Positions 1 through 9,332 of a DNA stretch of 64,000 bases are shown one piece after another. The number at the start of each line of letters is the position of its first letter. The first letter of the stretch is position 1. The position numbers and the translations under genes are program-made. This DNA comes from Streptomyces antibioticus. Its GTDB lineage: Bacteria; Actinomycetota; Actinomycetes; Streptomycetales; Streptomycetaceae. The notes below the pieces were generated by a model. That model was not told the origin of the DNA, searched no databases, and worked only from the letters and a program-made list of their open reading frames with translations. The stretch covers positions 3,102,645 to 3,166,644 of the forward strand of contig NZ_CM007717.1 in the NCBI RefSeq assembly GCF_002019855.1, given 5' to 3'.

Positions 1-179
1 CCGGAGTTGACCGCGACACAGTGGCGCCCGTCGACCAGCTCCGAGAACTCCTCCTCGAAGGCGGCCACCTCGGGGCCCTGGACGACCATGCCGCTGCGCA
101 GCACGCGCACCGCGGCCTCGATCTCCTCCTCGGCGATCACTGGTCTGGCGGCCGGTATGAACTCATGGGCGTCGGTCAT
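1..179 (-). CDS. DegT/DnrJ/EryC1/StrS aminotransferase, N-terminal part only
   Basis: Only the first 59 residues are inside the window; the rest lies beyond the left edge. The reading contains the family's N-terminal pattern, including EEEIEAAVRVLRSG, a QGPEVAAFE segment and CVAVNSG, which is how PLP-dependent sugar aminotransferases of this family begin. These enzymes aminate nucleotide-linked keto-sugars for cell-surface glycans or antibiotics; the substrate cannot be told from this fragment. A GGAGGGG Shine-Dalgarno lies just upstream. It overlaps an earlier in-frame ATG at 185, so the ATG at 179 is better spaced and was chosen. The catalytic lysine region is not present here. Confidence 0.82.
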   Translation of the reverse strand, partial: MTDAHEFIPAARPVIAEEEIEAAVRVLRSGMVVQGPEVAAFEEEFSELVDGRHCVAVNS

Positions 180-590
180 CGACATCCCCTCCTCTACGGC
201 GACCTCGAAGGCGCACCACGTCATGCAGGGTCGGGAAGGGCCATGTCGATGCTCAGCACGGCCGCATCCCTGTGTCCACCGGCGCCTGTGGGCGAGTGGA
301 CGGGTTGTACGCAGGAGCCCGCCCCCCGAGGGTTCCTGGCGGGAAGTCAGCCGTACCCGGTCCGGAGGGCCGGAGGTGCTCATCGGCTGTGGTCACGGTG
401 TGCATGTCTTTGGCCACCGGGACCAGACTGCACGTTACCAGCACGGGGACGGCATTTTTCGCGGGTGTTACCACAGAGAAACCCAGGGCTCTGGTGCGCT
501 CCATCACAAGCAAGACACAGAGTAACTCCACGATGAACGCACGGCGACGCGGGTACGTGGGGGTGGCAGCCGGCACAGGCCCACGCAGAC
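180..590. other. Intergenic region between the aminotransferase gene and rne
   Basis: About 410 bases without a convincing gene. One minus-strand reading (253-576, 107 codons) is open but shows no recognisable domain, and its composition fits a chance opening in GC-rich DNA. The segment should hold the promoter of the aminotransferase gene. Two GGTAAC copies about 30 bases apart on the minus strand (near 435-470) are the only repeated words I noticed. No clear promoter hexamers stand out. Confidence 0.4.
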
Positions 591-632
591 GGCGGCGCGG
601 GCGCCCGGTGGGATCCGGGTGCCCGCGCCGCC
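591..632 (-). terminator. Hairpin terminator downstream of rne
   Basis: An 18-base left arm (591-608) pairs with 615-632, with one G-U type mismatch and a 6-base loop. It lies 18 bases beyond the rne stop codon. There is no long U run, as is usual in streptomycetes. Confidence 0.75.
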
Positions 633-649
633 GTCGGGGTGAGACCGGG

Positions 650-3600
650 TCAGTCCTCCGTGGAGGCCGACACGGACGGCGCGCTCTGCTGTGCCGCCAC
701 CGTCTTCTTCGCCGTGGTGGCCTTGGCCGCCTTCTTGGCCGTCGTCTTCTTGGCGACGGTCTTCTTCGCGGCGGTCGCGGTCGTCTTCTTGGCCGCCGTC
801 TTCTTGGTGGCGGCCTTCTTCGCCGTGGCCTTCTTGGCCGTCTTGCGCGCGGCGGTCTTCTTGGCGGGAGCGGCGGCCTCCGGCTCGTCGGCGACCGGTG
901 CCTCGGCCTCGGGTGCCTCGGCCACGTCGGCCACCGGTGCTTCGGACGCCTCGGACGCCTCCGCCGACGGGACGACCACGACGGCCGTCTCCTCCGACGC
1001 GGTCGGCGCGGTGGCCTTGCGCACGGCGCGGCGCCGCGGGCGGGCCGGGGCCGCGCTCTCGGCGACCGGCTCGGCGGCGACCGGCTCCACGGCCACCGGC
1101 TCGGGCGCGGCCTCGGCCTGCTCGACCGGAGCGGCCACGGGCTCGGTGACCGTCACGACGGCGGCCTCCGCCCCGGCGGGCGAACCGGCCGGCGCGGACA
1201 CCTTCCGGGTGGCACGCCGACGCGTCCGCCCCTTGGGCGCGGCGGCCTCGTCGACGGCCGGGGCCTCGACCACGGCGGCCGTCTCCTCGGACGCGACCGG
1301 CGCCTCGACGACCGGGTCCTCCACCGCGACCGGCTCCGCGTGCGCGGCGACCGCGTCGGCCGGCTGCACCGGCCGCTCGGACTCCGCCTCGGCGCCGACC
1401 CCTTGGGCCGTGGCCGCCTCGGCGCCGCTCTGCCGCCGCGACCCGCCGCTCCGCGGCGCGCCCGCCGGAGCGGACGCCCGTCGGCCGGACCGGCGACGGC
1501 TCCGCCCGCGCGAGGCCGCGGCCTCCGCCTCGGCGACGCTGCTGAACAGCTCCTCGTCCAGGGCGAAGTCGGGCGCGGAGAGCGCGACCGGCTCGGCCAC
1601 CTCCGCGGCGACCTCCGCCTCGGTCTCGGCGTCGGTGTCCTCGACGGCCACGGCCGCCTCGGTCACGTCGGCGGTCACCGTCTCGTGCTCGTGGTCGTGG
1701 CCGGACGCGTCGCCGCCACGGCCCCGCTTCTTGCGCTTGCCGCCGCCACCGGGGGACGTCGGCTGCTCCATGTGGACGATGACACCACGGCCGTTGCAGT
1801 GCACACAGGTCTCGGAGAACGACTCCAGCAGACCCTGGCCGACCCGCTTGCGGGTCATCTGCACGAGGCCCAGCGAGGTCACCTCGGCCACCTGGTGCTT
1901 CGTACGGTCCCGGCCCAGGCACTCCAGCAGACGCCGCAGCACCAGATCGCGGTTGGACTCCAGGACCATGTCGATGAAGTCGATGACGATGATGCCGCCG
2001 AGGTCGCGCAGCCGGAGCTGGCGCACGATCTCCTCGGCCGCCTCCAGGTTGTTCCTGGTGACCGTCTCCTCGAGGTTGCCGCCCTGACCGGTGAACTTGC
2101 CGGTGTTGACGTCGACCACGACCATCGCCTCGGTCCGGTCGATCACCAGCGAACCGCCGCTCGGCAGCCAGACCTTGCGGTCCAGCGCCTTGGCGAGCTG
2201 CTCGTCGATCCGGTAGGTGGCGAAGACGTCGACCTCGGAGGTCCACCGCGACAGCCGCTCGGCCAGGTCGGGGGCGACATGCGCGACGTACCCGTGGATG
2301 GTCGACCACGCCTCGTCGCCGCTGACGACGACCTTGGAGAAGTCCTCGTTGAAGATGTCGCGGACCACCCGGACGGTCATGTCCGGCTCGCCGTAGAGCA
2401 GCGTCGGGGCGTTGCCGCTCTTGGCCTTCTTCTGGATCTCCTCCCACTGCGCCTGGAGCCGCTCGACGTCACGGCGCAGCTCGTCCTCGCTCGCGCCCTC
2501 GGCGGCGGTGCGCACGATGACGCCCGCGTCCTCGGGGACGATCTTCTTGAGGATCGTCTTCAGCCGGGCCCGCTCGGTGTCGGGCAGCTTGCGGCTGATG
2601 CCGGTCATCGAGCCCTCGGGCACGTACACGAGGTAGCGGCCCGGCAGGGAGACCTGGCTGGTCAGACGGGCGCCCTTGTGACCGATGGGGTCCTTGGTGA
2701 CCTGGACGAGCACCGACTGGCCGGACTTCAGCGCGGACTCGATACGGCGCGGCCCGTTGGCCATGCCGAGCGCCTCGAAGTTGACCTCACCGGCGTACAG
2801 GACGGCGTTGCGCCCCTTGCCGATGTCGATGAACGCGGCCTCCATCGACGGCAGCACGTTCTGGACCTTGCCCAGGTAGACGTTGCCGACGTACGAGGTC
2901 GACTGCTCCTTGTTGACGTAGTGCTCGACGAGCACGCCGTCCTCCAGGACGCCGATCTGGGTGCGCTCGCCGCTCTGGCGGACGACCATCACCCGCTCGA
3001 CGGCCTCGCGGCGGGCCAGGAACTCGGCCTCGGTGATGATCGGGACGCGCCGGCGGCCCTGCTCACGGCCTTCGCGGCGGCGCTGCTTCTTGGCCTCCAG
3101 ACGGGTCGAGCCCTTGATGGACTGCACCTCGTCGGACGGCTCGGAGGGCTTGCGCGGCTCACGGACCTTGACGACCGTGCGCTCGGGGTCGCCGTCACCG
3201 GCCTCGGCGTCGGTGGAACCGTCCCCGGCACGGCGGCGACGGCGCCGGCGACGACGGCTGCCCGCGGTGGAGCCGGCCGCCTCCTCCTCGGCGTCCTCGT
3301 CCTCCTGCTCGGCGGTGTCCTCGGCGTCCTGCTCCGCCTGCTCGGCGGCCAGTTCGTCGGTGTCGTCCCCGGCGTCACCGTCGGCGGACTCGCCCCGGCG
3401 GCGGCGACGGCCACCGCGGCGGCGACGGCGGCGCGAGCCGGTCTCCTCGCCGTCGTCGTCACCCTCGACGGCGTCCTCGGCGGCCTCGTCGGCCTCCTCC
3501 TCCGCCTCGGGCTCCTCCTCCGCGACGGGCGCGGCAGCGGCGGGGCGGGGGGCCTCGGTCTCCTCGGCGGCGGGGGCGCCCCGGCGGCGACGGCGACGGC

Positions 3601-4756
3601 GCGAGCCGGACGGCTCCTCCGCCACGGGCTCCTCGGTCTCCTCGACCTCGGTGGGCTCCTCGGGCTCCTCGGCCACGGCGGCCGCGGCCTCGGCGGCGGC
3701 CCGCTGCGGCGTCTGGAACTGCGGCTCGGCGAACACGGGCGCCTGGAACACGGCGACGGCGGGACGCGCCGGGCGACGCGGGGAGTCGCCCTCGTCACCG
3801 CCCTTGGCGCGCGCGGGCTCGGAGAACCCGCCGGCGGCGCGGCGCACGACACGGCGGCGCGGACGGCGGGAACCGGAGTCCTCGTCGTCGGCGGCCTCGG
3901 GGGTCTCGGGGGCCTGCTCCACGGCGACGGCGGGCGCCTCGGCGGCCTCGGTCTCCGCGGGCGCACCGGCGGGGGCGGAGGCCCGGCGGCTGGCGCGACG
4001 GCGGGTACGCGGCGCGGGCTCGTCGGCGACGGCCTCGGCAGCCGGCACGGCCTCGACGGCGGCGGTCTGCTCGGTGTCGTCCATGCTCACCGGCGTCACG
4101 GCCTCGGCGGTCTCCTCGGCGGCGGCCGCGGTCACCCGGCGGGTGGCCCGGCGACGGGTCCGCGGCGCGGGCGCCTCTTCGACGGCCTCCACGGCCTCGA
4201 CGGCCGCGGGCTCCACGGTCTCGGCGGTCTCAGGGGCCTCGGCGCTCTCGGCGGCCTCGGGCGCCCCGGCCGGCGCGGACACGCGGCGGGTGGCGCGGCG
4301 GCGGGTACGGCGCGGCGCGGCGTCCTCGGCGGGGGCCTCGGCCTCGTCGGTCACCTCGGCGGCCGGGCTCCCGGCGCTCGCCTCGACGGGCGCGGCGGCC
4401 GCTACGACGGTCTCGGCGGCCTCGGCCGCCGCGGGGGCCCCGGCCGGCGCGGACGCCCGGCGGGTGGCCCGACGGCGGGTACGCGGCGCGGGCTCCTCGA
4501 CGGCGTCGGCGACGGTCTCGTCGATCTTGGTTTCCTCGACGCCCTCGGCGAGGTCGGCGTCCTCCTCCGCCAGGGCCTCGACGGACTCCGCGGCCGGTAT
4601 GGCCGGCGCGGTGATCTCCGTCGACGCCTCGGCACCGGCGGCCGGCGGGCCGGCGGGCCGGGAAGCGGCACGGCGCCGGCGACGCGGCGGCAGGGTGTCG
4701 CTGGGGGTGTCGTTCTGGTCTGCGGAACCCTGGGCGGGTTCGGTCGGCTCGAGCAT
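650..4756 (-). CDS. rne: Ribonuclease E/G family endoribonuclease (RNase ES type)
   Basis: Endoribonuclease for mRNA decay and rRNA/tRNA processing. The 1368-residue product has its catalytic core in the middle, roughly residues 560-1000. The S1 domain includes YVGNVYLGKVQNVLPSMEAA. The DNase I-like part has VVVDVNTGKFTGQG and LGGIIVIDFIDM, which supply the conserved metal-binding aspartates. The zinc link CVHCNGRGVI is near residue 985. The flanks are low-complexity Ala/Glu/Val with repeated basic blocks (RTRRRATRRVSAPAGAP-type) and stretches of consecutive arginines. The last 80 residues are a Lys/Ala/Thr histone H1-like tail. Core-in-the-middle order is known for streptomycete RNase E. The start at 4756 has GGAGA about 10 bases upstream. 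The 278 bases before it should contain the promoter. Confidence 0.95.
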   Translation of the reverse strand: MLEPTEPAQGSADQNDTPSDTLPPRRRRRAASRPAGPPAAGAEASTEITAPAIPAAESVEALAEEDADLAEGVEETKIDETVADAVEEPAPRTRRRATRRASAPAGAPAAAEAAETVVAAAAPVEASAGSPAAEVTDEAEAPAEDAAPRRTRRRATRRVSAPAGAPEAAESAEAPETAETVEPAAVEAVEAVEEAPAPRTRRRATRRVTAAAAEETAEAVTPVSMDDTEQTAAVEAVPAAEAVADEPAPRTRRRASRRASAPAGAPAETEAAEAPAVAVEQAPETPEAADDEDSGSRRPRRRVVRRAAGGFSEPARAKGGDEGDSPRRPARPAVAVFQAPVFAEPQFQTPQRAAAEAAAAVAEEPEEPTEVEETEEPVAEEPSGSRRRRRRRGAPAAEETEAPRPAAAAPVAEEEPEAEEEADEAAEDAVEGDDDGEETGSRRRRRRGGRRRRRGESADGDAGDDTDELAAEQAEQDAEDTAEQEDEDAEEEAAGSTAGSRRRRRRRRRAGDGSTDAEAGDGDPERTVVKVREPRKPSEPSDEVQSIKGSTRLEAKKQRRREGREQGRRRVPIITEAEFLARREAVERVMVVRQSGERTQIGVLEDGVLVEHYVNKEQSTSYVGNVYLGKVQNVLPSMEAAFIDIGKGRNAVLYAGEVNFEALGMANGPRRIESALKSGQSVLVQVTKDPIGHKGARLTSQVSLPGRYLVYVPEGSMTGISRKLPDTERARLKTILKKIVPEDAGVIVRTAAEGASEDELRRDVERLQAQWEEIQKKAKSGNAPTLLYGEPDMTVRVVRDIFNEDFSKVVVSGDEAWSTIHGYVAHVAPDLAERLSRWTSEVDVFATYRIDEQLAKALDRKVWLPSGGSLVIDRTEAMVVVDVNTGKFTGQGGNLEETVTRNNLEAAEEIVRQLRLRDLGGIIVIDFIDMVLESNRDLVLRRLLECLGRDRTKHQVAEVTSLGLVQMTRKRVGQGLLESFSETCVHCNGRGVIVHMEQPTSPGGGGKRKKRGRGGDASGHDHEHETVTADVTEAAVAVEDTDAETEAEVAAEVAEPVALSAPDFALDEELFSSVAEAEAAASRGRSRRRSGRRASAPAGAPRSGGSRRQSGAEAATAQGVGAEAESERPVQPADAVAAHAEPVAVEDPVVEAPVASEETAAVVEAPAVDEAAAPKGRTRRRATRKVSAPAGSPAGAEAAVVTVTEPVAAPVEQAEAAPEPVAVEPVAAEPVAESAAPARPRRRAVRKATAPTASEETAVVVVPSAEASEASEAPVADVAEAPEAEAPVADEPEAAAPAKKTAARKTAKKATAKKAATKKTAAKKTTATAAKKTVAKKTTAKKAAKATTAKKTVAAQQSAPSVSASTED

Positions 4757-5034
4757 GCGGGTGTGTCTCCCGTCAGGCTCCCGGGCGCCGCGCTGGTCCG
4801 GTGCCGATCACTGGGGATCGGTCACCGCTGACGTCCGCGGCTCGCGCGCCCTGCGCGCTGCCGCCGTCCGGGGCGCGGCCGCCGCACGGGAGCTCTCTGT
4901 GTCTTGTCTCGCCGGTTCCGTACGCCGTGTTGCCTACGGCCTGGCGAAAGTCTTCTGGTGGGTGCGCTGCCCGACCCAGGTGGCTCCCGAGTACGAGGGC
5001 GGCGCTACGACGTCCGTCCCGGTGCGGGCCTTCC

Positions 5035-5850
5035 TTACGCCGACGCCTTCGCGGCGGCAGTCGGATCGGCCGATGGGGCCCCGGCTGCCTCGCGGTCGGG
5101 CGCGAGCGGGTCGGTCACCGCGCCGGTCTCTTCATCGAACAGCCCCTGCGCCAGCCTGGTCACCGCTGCGGGGACCGGCGGCGCCAGGTCGGCCACGGCG
5201 CGGAGACCGGACAGGACGTCGTCGGGTCGTACGGCAGGCGTCACGTGCCGAACAACCAGCCGCAGTATCGCACAGGGCCGGTCGGTCGGCCTATCAGCCG
5301 TTTCACTCTGTGTTTCGGTTCGTGCTTCGAGTCGGACGACCGCCGGGCGGGCGTCGAAGGTGCGCACGCCGTTCTTGGTCATGCGCTGGACCTCGACGGA
5401 CTCGGCGGAGTTGAAGGCCTGGACGGCGCGCTCGGCGTCGGCCGCCTCCACCCCGTCGAGCCGCAGCTCCCACACCGAGGCCGTGAGCCGGTCGGCGAGG
5501 CCCGAGGTGCGGGCCTCGACCGCGTCCACGATGTCGAGCCCGGTCGGCAGCGACTCGTCGAGCAGGGCTCTCAGCTTCTCCGGATCCCGCGCCGCGGTGA
5601 GCGCGATCTCCAGGTACTCCGCCTCACTGCCCGTGCCGGTGGGTGCGGCATTGGCGTACGACACCTTCGGGTGCGGTGTGAACCCCGCCGAGTAGGCCAT
5701 CGGCACCTCGGCACGGCGCAACGCGCGCTCGAAGGCACGCTGGAAGTCACGGTGGCTGGTGAACCGGAGGCGGCCGCGCTTGGTGTAGCGCAGTCGGATG
5801 CGCTGCACCGCGGGTGCGGGCGGCGGGCCTTCGGGCTGTCGCTTGCCCAG
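5035..5850 (-). CDS. DUF2344 / TIGR03936 radical-SAM-associated protein, probable CTG start
   Basis: Uncharacterised partner of TIGR03960-type radical SAM proteins; in other bacteria the two are adjacent or fused. Conserved blocks are IRLRYTKRGRLRFTSHRDFQ, MAYSAGFTPHPKVSYANAAP and GSEAEYLEIAL. The frame is open upstream, but the only strong Shine-Dalgarno (AAGGAG, 5858-5863) lies 7 bases before a CTG at 5850, giving Leu-Gly-Lys-Arg-Gln as the first codons and a 271-residue product. The next alternative is a GTG 14 codons further in, which has no good ribosome site. Its radical SAM partner is encoded upstream on the same strand but is separated from it by a membrane protein gene. Function is unknown; linkage to RNase E suggests RNA or ribosome modification, which is inference. 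Confidence 0.85.
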   Translation of the reverse strand: MGKRQPEGPPPAPAVQRIRLRYTKRGRLRFTSHRDFQRAFERALRRAEVPMAYSAGFTPHPKVSYANAAPTGTGSEAEYLEIALTAARDPEKLRALLDESLPTGLDIVDAVEARTSGLADRLTASVWELRLDGVEAADAERAVQAFNSAESVEVQRMTKNGVRTFDARPAVVRLEARTETQSETADRPTDRPCAILRLVVRHVTPAVRPDDVLSGLRAVADLAPPVPAAVTRLAQGLFDEETGAVTDPLAPDREAAGAPSADPTAAAKASA

Positions 5851-5886
5851 GGGACTTCTCCTTGTGTTACGGCGGTCGGGACAGTG

Positions 5887-5976
5887 GCGCGGATCCCCGC
5901 GGTGGCGGGGAGCAGTCCCGCCGACGCCTTCCCAGGGTCGTGCAGTCGGGATCACCCCCGCATCGGCGGGGAGGCT
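5887..5976. CRISPR. Two degenerate type I-E-like CRISPR repeats with one 32-base spacer
   Basis: Two 29-base units (5887-5915 and 5948-5976) share 18 of 29 positions, including the hairpin arms CCCCGC and GGCGGGGAG. They are exactly 61 bases apart, the type I-E period of 29 plus 32. The second unit begins GGGATCACCCCCGC and closely resembles actinobacterial I-E repeats; its translation gives the SPPHRRG and ITPASAG strings typical of such repeats. Nothing repeat-like is found one period to either side, and there are no cas genes in the window. It may be an array remnant, a stray repeat, or simply two terminator-like hairpins. The second repeat supplies the stop codon of the neighbouring membrane protein gene. 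Confidence 0.45.
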
Positions 5977-7193
5977 TCGCGCCCGGTCCTCTTTTCTAGA
6001 GTACGCGTTTGCGCGTCCACCAGTTCCCGCCGGGCGACGGTCTCCCTCTCCCGGGGTGTTCCGAAGAGGGCCCGTCGCACGTCGGCGCGGGCCTGCCGGA
6101 CCGTTTCGCGGGCGGTGGCCAGGGCCTGCCGGGTGCCCCGTCCCACGGCCCGGGCGGCCTCGGCGGCGGGCCGCAGGACGGCGTCGCGCACCACGTGTCC
6201 GACGGGCGTGAGGACCGTGCGGTACACCCAGCGCGCGGGGTCCACGAAGAGCCACCGGAAGAGGGTCGCGAGGAACCGCCCGAAGGCGAGCGAGATCCGC
6301 CCGGCGATCCGCCACGCGTGCCCCAGCGCCTGCCCCACCTCATGGACGACGACCGCCAGAACCCGCCCGACGGGCACCAGCACCCACCGCCACAACCCGA
6401 CCGCCGGCCACACGAACACCACCCGGCACGTCCAGTACAGGGCCAGCCCCACCCCCGTGACCAGCGCCCCCACACAGACCACGACCGCCCGGCCGACCGG
6501 CACCAGCACCCATCGCCACAGGCCGAGCGCGGGCAGGACGAACAGCACCCGGCAGGTCCAGTACAGGGCCAGCCCGACCCCGGTCACCAGTGCCGCCACA
6601 CACCACACGGCCGCGCGTCCGACGGGCGCGAGGACCCGGCCGTACAGCCATCCGGCCGGTACGACGACCAGGTACCGCAGCAGCCGGAGCACGGCGTGGC
6701 CGCAGGGCGTCATCAGCCGCGCGTACACCCACGCGAGTCCGGCCCCGATCCCGCGCGCCAGCCGGAGCACCCCGGCCCAGAGGCCGAGGCCCAGCCATTC
6801 GAGGCCGGCCCAGCCGGTCCGCCCGAGCCAGACGAGCCCGTGCCCGAGCGGGGTCAGGACGGCCCGGTAGAGCCAGACCGCAGGGACGACGACCAGCACC
6901 TTCCCGAGCCAGCCGAGCGCCGTGCCGACGGGGACGACGACGTACCGCCACAGCCCCACCAGCGGCCACACGAACAGCACGCGCCCCAGCCACAGTCCCA
7001 GCCACAGCAGCCCACGGCCCACCGGCCGCAGCAGCGTGTCCAGCAGGAAGCGGCCCGCGACGACGAGCGCGTCCCAGGCCATCCGCACGGGCAGCACCAG
7101 CACGAGCGCCACGATCCGCACCGGCAGCCGGATCGCCACGACGAGACACCCCTCCGGCTGCGCCGGGGCGACGGGACGTTTCTCCAGGTCCAT
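5952..7193 (-). CDS. Uncharacterised membrane protein made of W-x-x-VL-x-PVG repeats
   Basis: 413 residues. After a short N-terminal tail the protein is an almost continuous run of hydrophobic segments up to about residue 340, followed by a charged Ala/Arg helix tail. Eight copies of a motif close to WLYRAVLTPLGHG or LWRWVLVPVGRA occur near residues 52, 79, 106, 154, 181, 223, 265 and 320. They are often 27 or 42 residues apart, each closing a hydrophobic segment. Two adjacent 42-residue units are nearly identical. I do not recognise a family and infer no function. The gene lies between a radical SAM gene and its usual DUF2344 partner. The last eight residues, ending in SPPMRG, come from a CRISPR-like repeat. 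No strong ribosome site precedes the ATG. Confidence 0.75.
   Translation of the reverse strand: MDLEKRPVAPAQPEGCLVVAIRLPVRIVALVLVLPVRMAWDALVVAGRFLLDTLLRPVGRGLLWLGLWLGRVLFVWPLVGLWRYVVVPVGTALGWLGKVLVVVPAVWLYRAVLTPLGHGLVWLGRTGWAGLEWLGLGLWAGVLRLARGIGAGLAWVYARLMTPCGHAVLRLLRYLVVVPAGWLYGRVLAPVGRAAVWCVAALVTGVGLALYWTCRVLFVLPALGLWRWVLVPVGRAVVVCVGALVTGVGLALYWTCRVVFVWPAVGLWRWVLVPVGRVLAVVVHEVGQALGHAWRIAGRISLAFGRFLATLFRWLFVDPARWVYRTVLTPVGHVVRDAVLRPAAEAARAVGRGTRQALATARETVRQARADVRRALFGTPRERETVARRELVDAQTRTLEKRTGREASPPMRG
6360..6611 (-). repeat. 126-base tandem duplication inside the membrane protein gene
   Basis: Residues 195-236 and 237-278 of the membrane protein are near copies. Both contain GVGLALYWTCRV and GLWRWVLVPVGR, so the DNA segments 6486-6611 and 6360-6485 are tandem duplicates of 126 bases. 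The similarity is visible at base level as well. Confidence 0.8.
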
Positions 7194-7231
7194 GCCGGTA
7201 AGGACGCCGGTCCACCCCGGATGGATGCACC

Positions 7232-7270
7232 GAGCCCCCTTCCCGACCGGAATCCGGGGAAAGAGGGCTC
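7232..7270 (-). terminator. Imperfect hairpin downstream of the radical SAM gene
   Basis: GAGCCC at 7232 pairs with GGGCTC at 7265-7270. The stem extends inward with two mismatches through a CTT/AAG and CC/GG section. It is 26 bases past the stop codon of the radical SAM gene. Confidence 0.55.
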
Positions 7271-7295
7271 GATATCAGCTCAACGACCGTGCGCC

Positions 7296-9248
<1,953 letters not shown>

Positions 9249-9293
9249 CGCGGCGTTACCTTCGTGAGCTGACAGGGGTGACCATCTAGCCTA

Positions 9294-9322
9294 ACCCGGC
9301 CGGAGCACTCCCCCGGCCGGGT
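9294..9322 (-). terminator. Hairpin terminator after the CYTH-CHAD gene
   Basis: A perfect 10-base stem, ACCCGGCCGG at 9294-9303 with its complement at 9313-9322, lies 10 bases past the stop codon. Confidence 0.75.
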
Positions 9323-9332
9323 CACCGAAAGG

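Noticed and set aside
253..576. A 107-codon minus-strand frame left of rne
   Set aside because: It crosses no recognisable domain, has a weak start and begins just below the rne terminator region; chance opening.
272..4831. A 1519-codon open frame on the plus strand
   Set aside because: It is antisense to rne, made of Gly/Leu/Arg-rich low complexity, and is a shadow of the RNase E arms in GC-rich DNA.
5880..6040. A full CRISPR array
   Set aside because: Only two degenerate repeats are present and there are no cas genes, so only a remnant is claimed.
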